Shown here piece after piece: positions 62,216 to 64,000 of a stretch of 64,000 nt of DNA (position 1 is its first letter; each line of letters opens with the position of its first letter). The translations under genes and the position numbers were made by a program. This DNA comes from Alligator mississippiensis. Its lineage: Eukaryota > Chordata > Crocodylia > Alligatoridae. Where the stretch lies: contig NC_081824.1 in NCBI RefSeq assembly GCF_030867095.1, positions 251,907,956 through 251,971,955 on the forward strand. The letters run 5' to 3'. Below the pieces are notes generated by a model. That model was not told the origin of the DNA. It did not search any database and worked only from the letters and a program-made list of their open reading frames with translations.

Positions 62216-64000
62216 CTTGACGCTAGAGCTTGAGGCATGTTTTTTTTCTTAAGAGGAAAAAGTTGTACAGGGTCTGAGTAAAATTGAACAAACCCCATAA
62301 AGGATATCTTAGTCCCTTTGATACTACTTGCAGTTCTAGTGTAGCTGGGTGGGGGTGTTTTAACCTGGACTTGGACAGTAGTCAACAGGAGCTTCAGACT
62401 TCCAAATCAGTGGCTGTTTTCCTCAGCTTAGGATGTTGTGGAAAGCTCTGCTTTGCAGGGACCAAACTGCCTGGTATTACTGGCCTGCTTTAACTCAACT
62501 TCTACTTATGGGATGCTTGATTTAAGGTCAGGAAACTGAGACTCTGTAATGCTGGATAGAGTTACTGGCTCTCCAGGCCTCTCCCTCCAGCGTGGCTGCC
62601 CCACTGCACATACAACTTTTTGCTGCTGTCTTCCCCCCAACTTTCTTTCCTGAAATGATTTCTGTCGTGCAAGAAGGGTTGAAGATTCCCATTCTCTAGG
62701 GCCAGCACTGGAAAGGGGTTTGGGCCTCTGAAGCAAAATTCTGGTGGTGTTTAATGGCCCAGATCTGATACTGAAAACCCCTGCCCAGCTGGTGCCTAAA
62801 TTCTATATTCTTGTTTTTCTTTTTTTCTTTAAAATTCTGTGCGTTCTTTAAAATTCAGTCCAGCAGCACTGAGCAGCCTGACATCTCAGTCACACCTGAG
62901 TTTGTCAGAGACCCAGTAACATGATGATCCTCTGCCCATCTCCGATGAGAGAGAGAGAGAGAAATCCTATGGATATGGGGACTGGGTCCCACCTAAAATG
63001 TGGTTGTGGCAGCCACTGTCTCTTAATGGTGGGCACCCCCTTCGTACAGTTGCTTAGTGGTTAAATTATTCACCCTGGGTCAGTTCCTTCCTGTGTCCAA
63101 TGGGCCTGAAATTGCATTTTCTTCTATTCTAGAGGATGCCCAACCTGTCAAATCATAGGCTATTCTATGGTGGGACATTTTCCATCCTAACTTTTAAAGC
63201 GGTGCCAAGTTTGCATAGAAGATTCATGGGGCTAGAGAGGGTGGGAGTATGTGTGGCTCTAGTCCTGCAGCCAGGGGAGTCCAGGGTCCCAGCAACTTCT
63301 CCAAGGTGTTCATGTATTTCTGTCTAATGACTAATGTAAAAGACAGAGACAGTCCTTGTAGCAAGTATGGAGACCCACATCTCTCATAGCTCAGGTTAAT
63401 GCTCTAGACACCACACCAGTCAGGGTCCCTCCTTCTACCTGATTGTTGCGTGAAGAGCAGCACAACTTCAGAAGGGACAGATGATGAGTGTCCTTACCCC
63501 TGAATAGTCTGTTTTTAGGGCCCTGGCTTGGCAGGGACGTGGGGGTGGTAGTTAAAATCCATCTAGGGAATCATCTCTGCATTTCATATCACCTAGACAA
63601 GTGATTTGACTAGTGGTGGGTTACAGGAAGGGGGTATACCACCATTCCCTTTTGGTCTTCTTTTGGAAGAAGAGTGATTCCCTTGAAACATCTTGCTTCC
63701 TGAGCAATAGAACTCCTCCAGAAGCCCTTGGGGAAGTGAGGAGGCTGCTCTGAGTCCCCAACACAGATCCTTGGAGACTCTAGAGTGGGTCCTGGAATCA
63801 AGGTGTTTAAAGCTTGTAAAGAGGCACGTGTGGGAAAAGCAGATGCAAACCCTTGCTGGGAACAAGTTCTCTTCCTCAAACTCCCTGTTTCTAGAAACTG
63901 TCTGCAAATGAGTTGGCACTAACATGTGACCCAGCCTTCTGCAAGTATTGTAAGTGGAGTTCTGTCCTGTGAGGTTAGAGTGGGTGTGTATGCTTAAGTA
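62216..64000. other. No gene recognised at the right end
   Basis: Contains a short GA run at 62946-62963 and T-rich runs near 62810-62830. A MIR-like trace is possible at 63370-63430. Confidence 0.4.

Overview
This window looks like nuclear DNA of a sauropsid, most likely a crocodilian, with a turtle as the alternative. The protein-coding exons are vertebrate. The interspersed DNA is dominated by CR1 LINEs, tails of Penelope-like elements (PLEs), many short hAT-type MITEs with 8-bp target duplications, and a few old MIR-like SINEs. No LTR retrovirus or other capsid-bearing element was recognised. The species call is inference; no search was possible.

The main gene is a complete CHD1L (ALC1), a SNF2-family chromatin remodeler with a C-terminal ADP-ribose-binding macro domain. 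It lies on the + strand from 3674 to 32896 in 23 coding exons, all with GT/AG junctions and consistent phases. Together they encode 887 residues, against about 897 in human as I recall the protein. A candidate poly(A) signal lies at 33451.

CHD1L starts from a CpG-rich region holding three CCAAT boxes and a G-rich minisatellite. On the opposite strand, 875 bp away, the first two coding exons (69 codons) of an unidentified membrane-anchored protein begin, so the segment looks like a bidirectional promoter. A second CpG island at about 50.3-50.9 kb carries a plausible first coding exon (ATG at 50493, donor at 50514) of another + strand gene; no later exon was recognised before the window ends.

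Between CHD1L and the second island the DNA is a stack of transposon remains: a 2.2-kb CR1 (34.0-36.2 kb), a PLE fragment with a GIY-YIG endonuclease domain (36.8-38.0 kb), a 2.5-kb CR1 (44.2-46.7 kb), and a cluster of PLE termini (47.8-50.3 kb). Two mRNA-derived fragments are embedded there. One is an EEF2 retropseudogene (48.0-48.65 kb). The other is a CSTF1-derived piece on the minus strand (40.86-41.17 kb) whose coding segments are out of order. Both touch PLE termini, which suggests PLE-linked retrocopying. Several PLE termini keep a hammerhead-ribozyme-like core. The right end (51-64 kb) is intron-like or intergenic with MITEs, MIR remnants and a 1.1-kb CR1 (61.1-62.2 kb).
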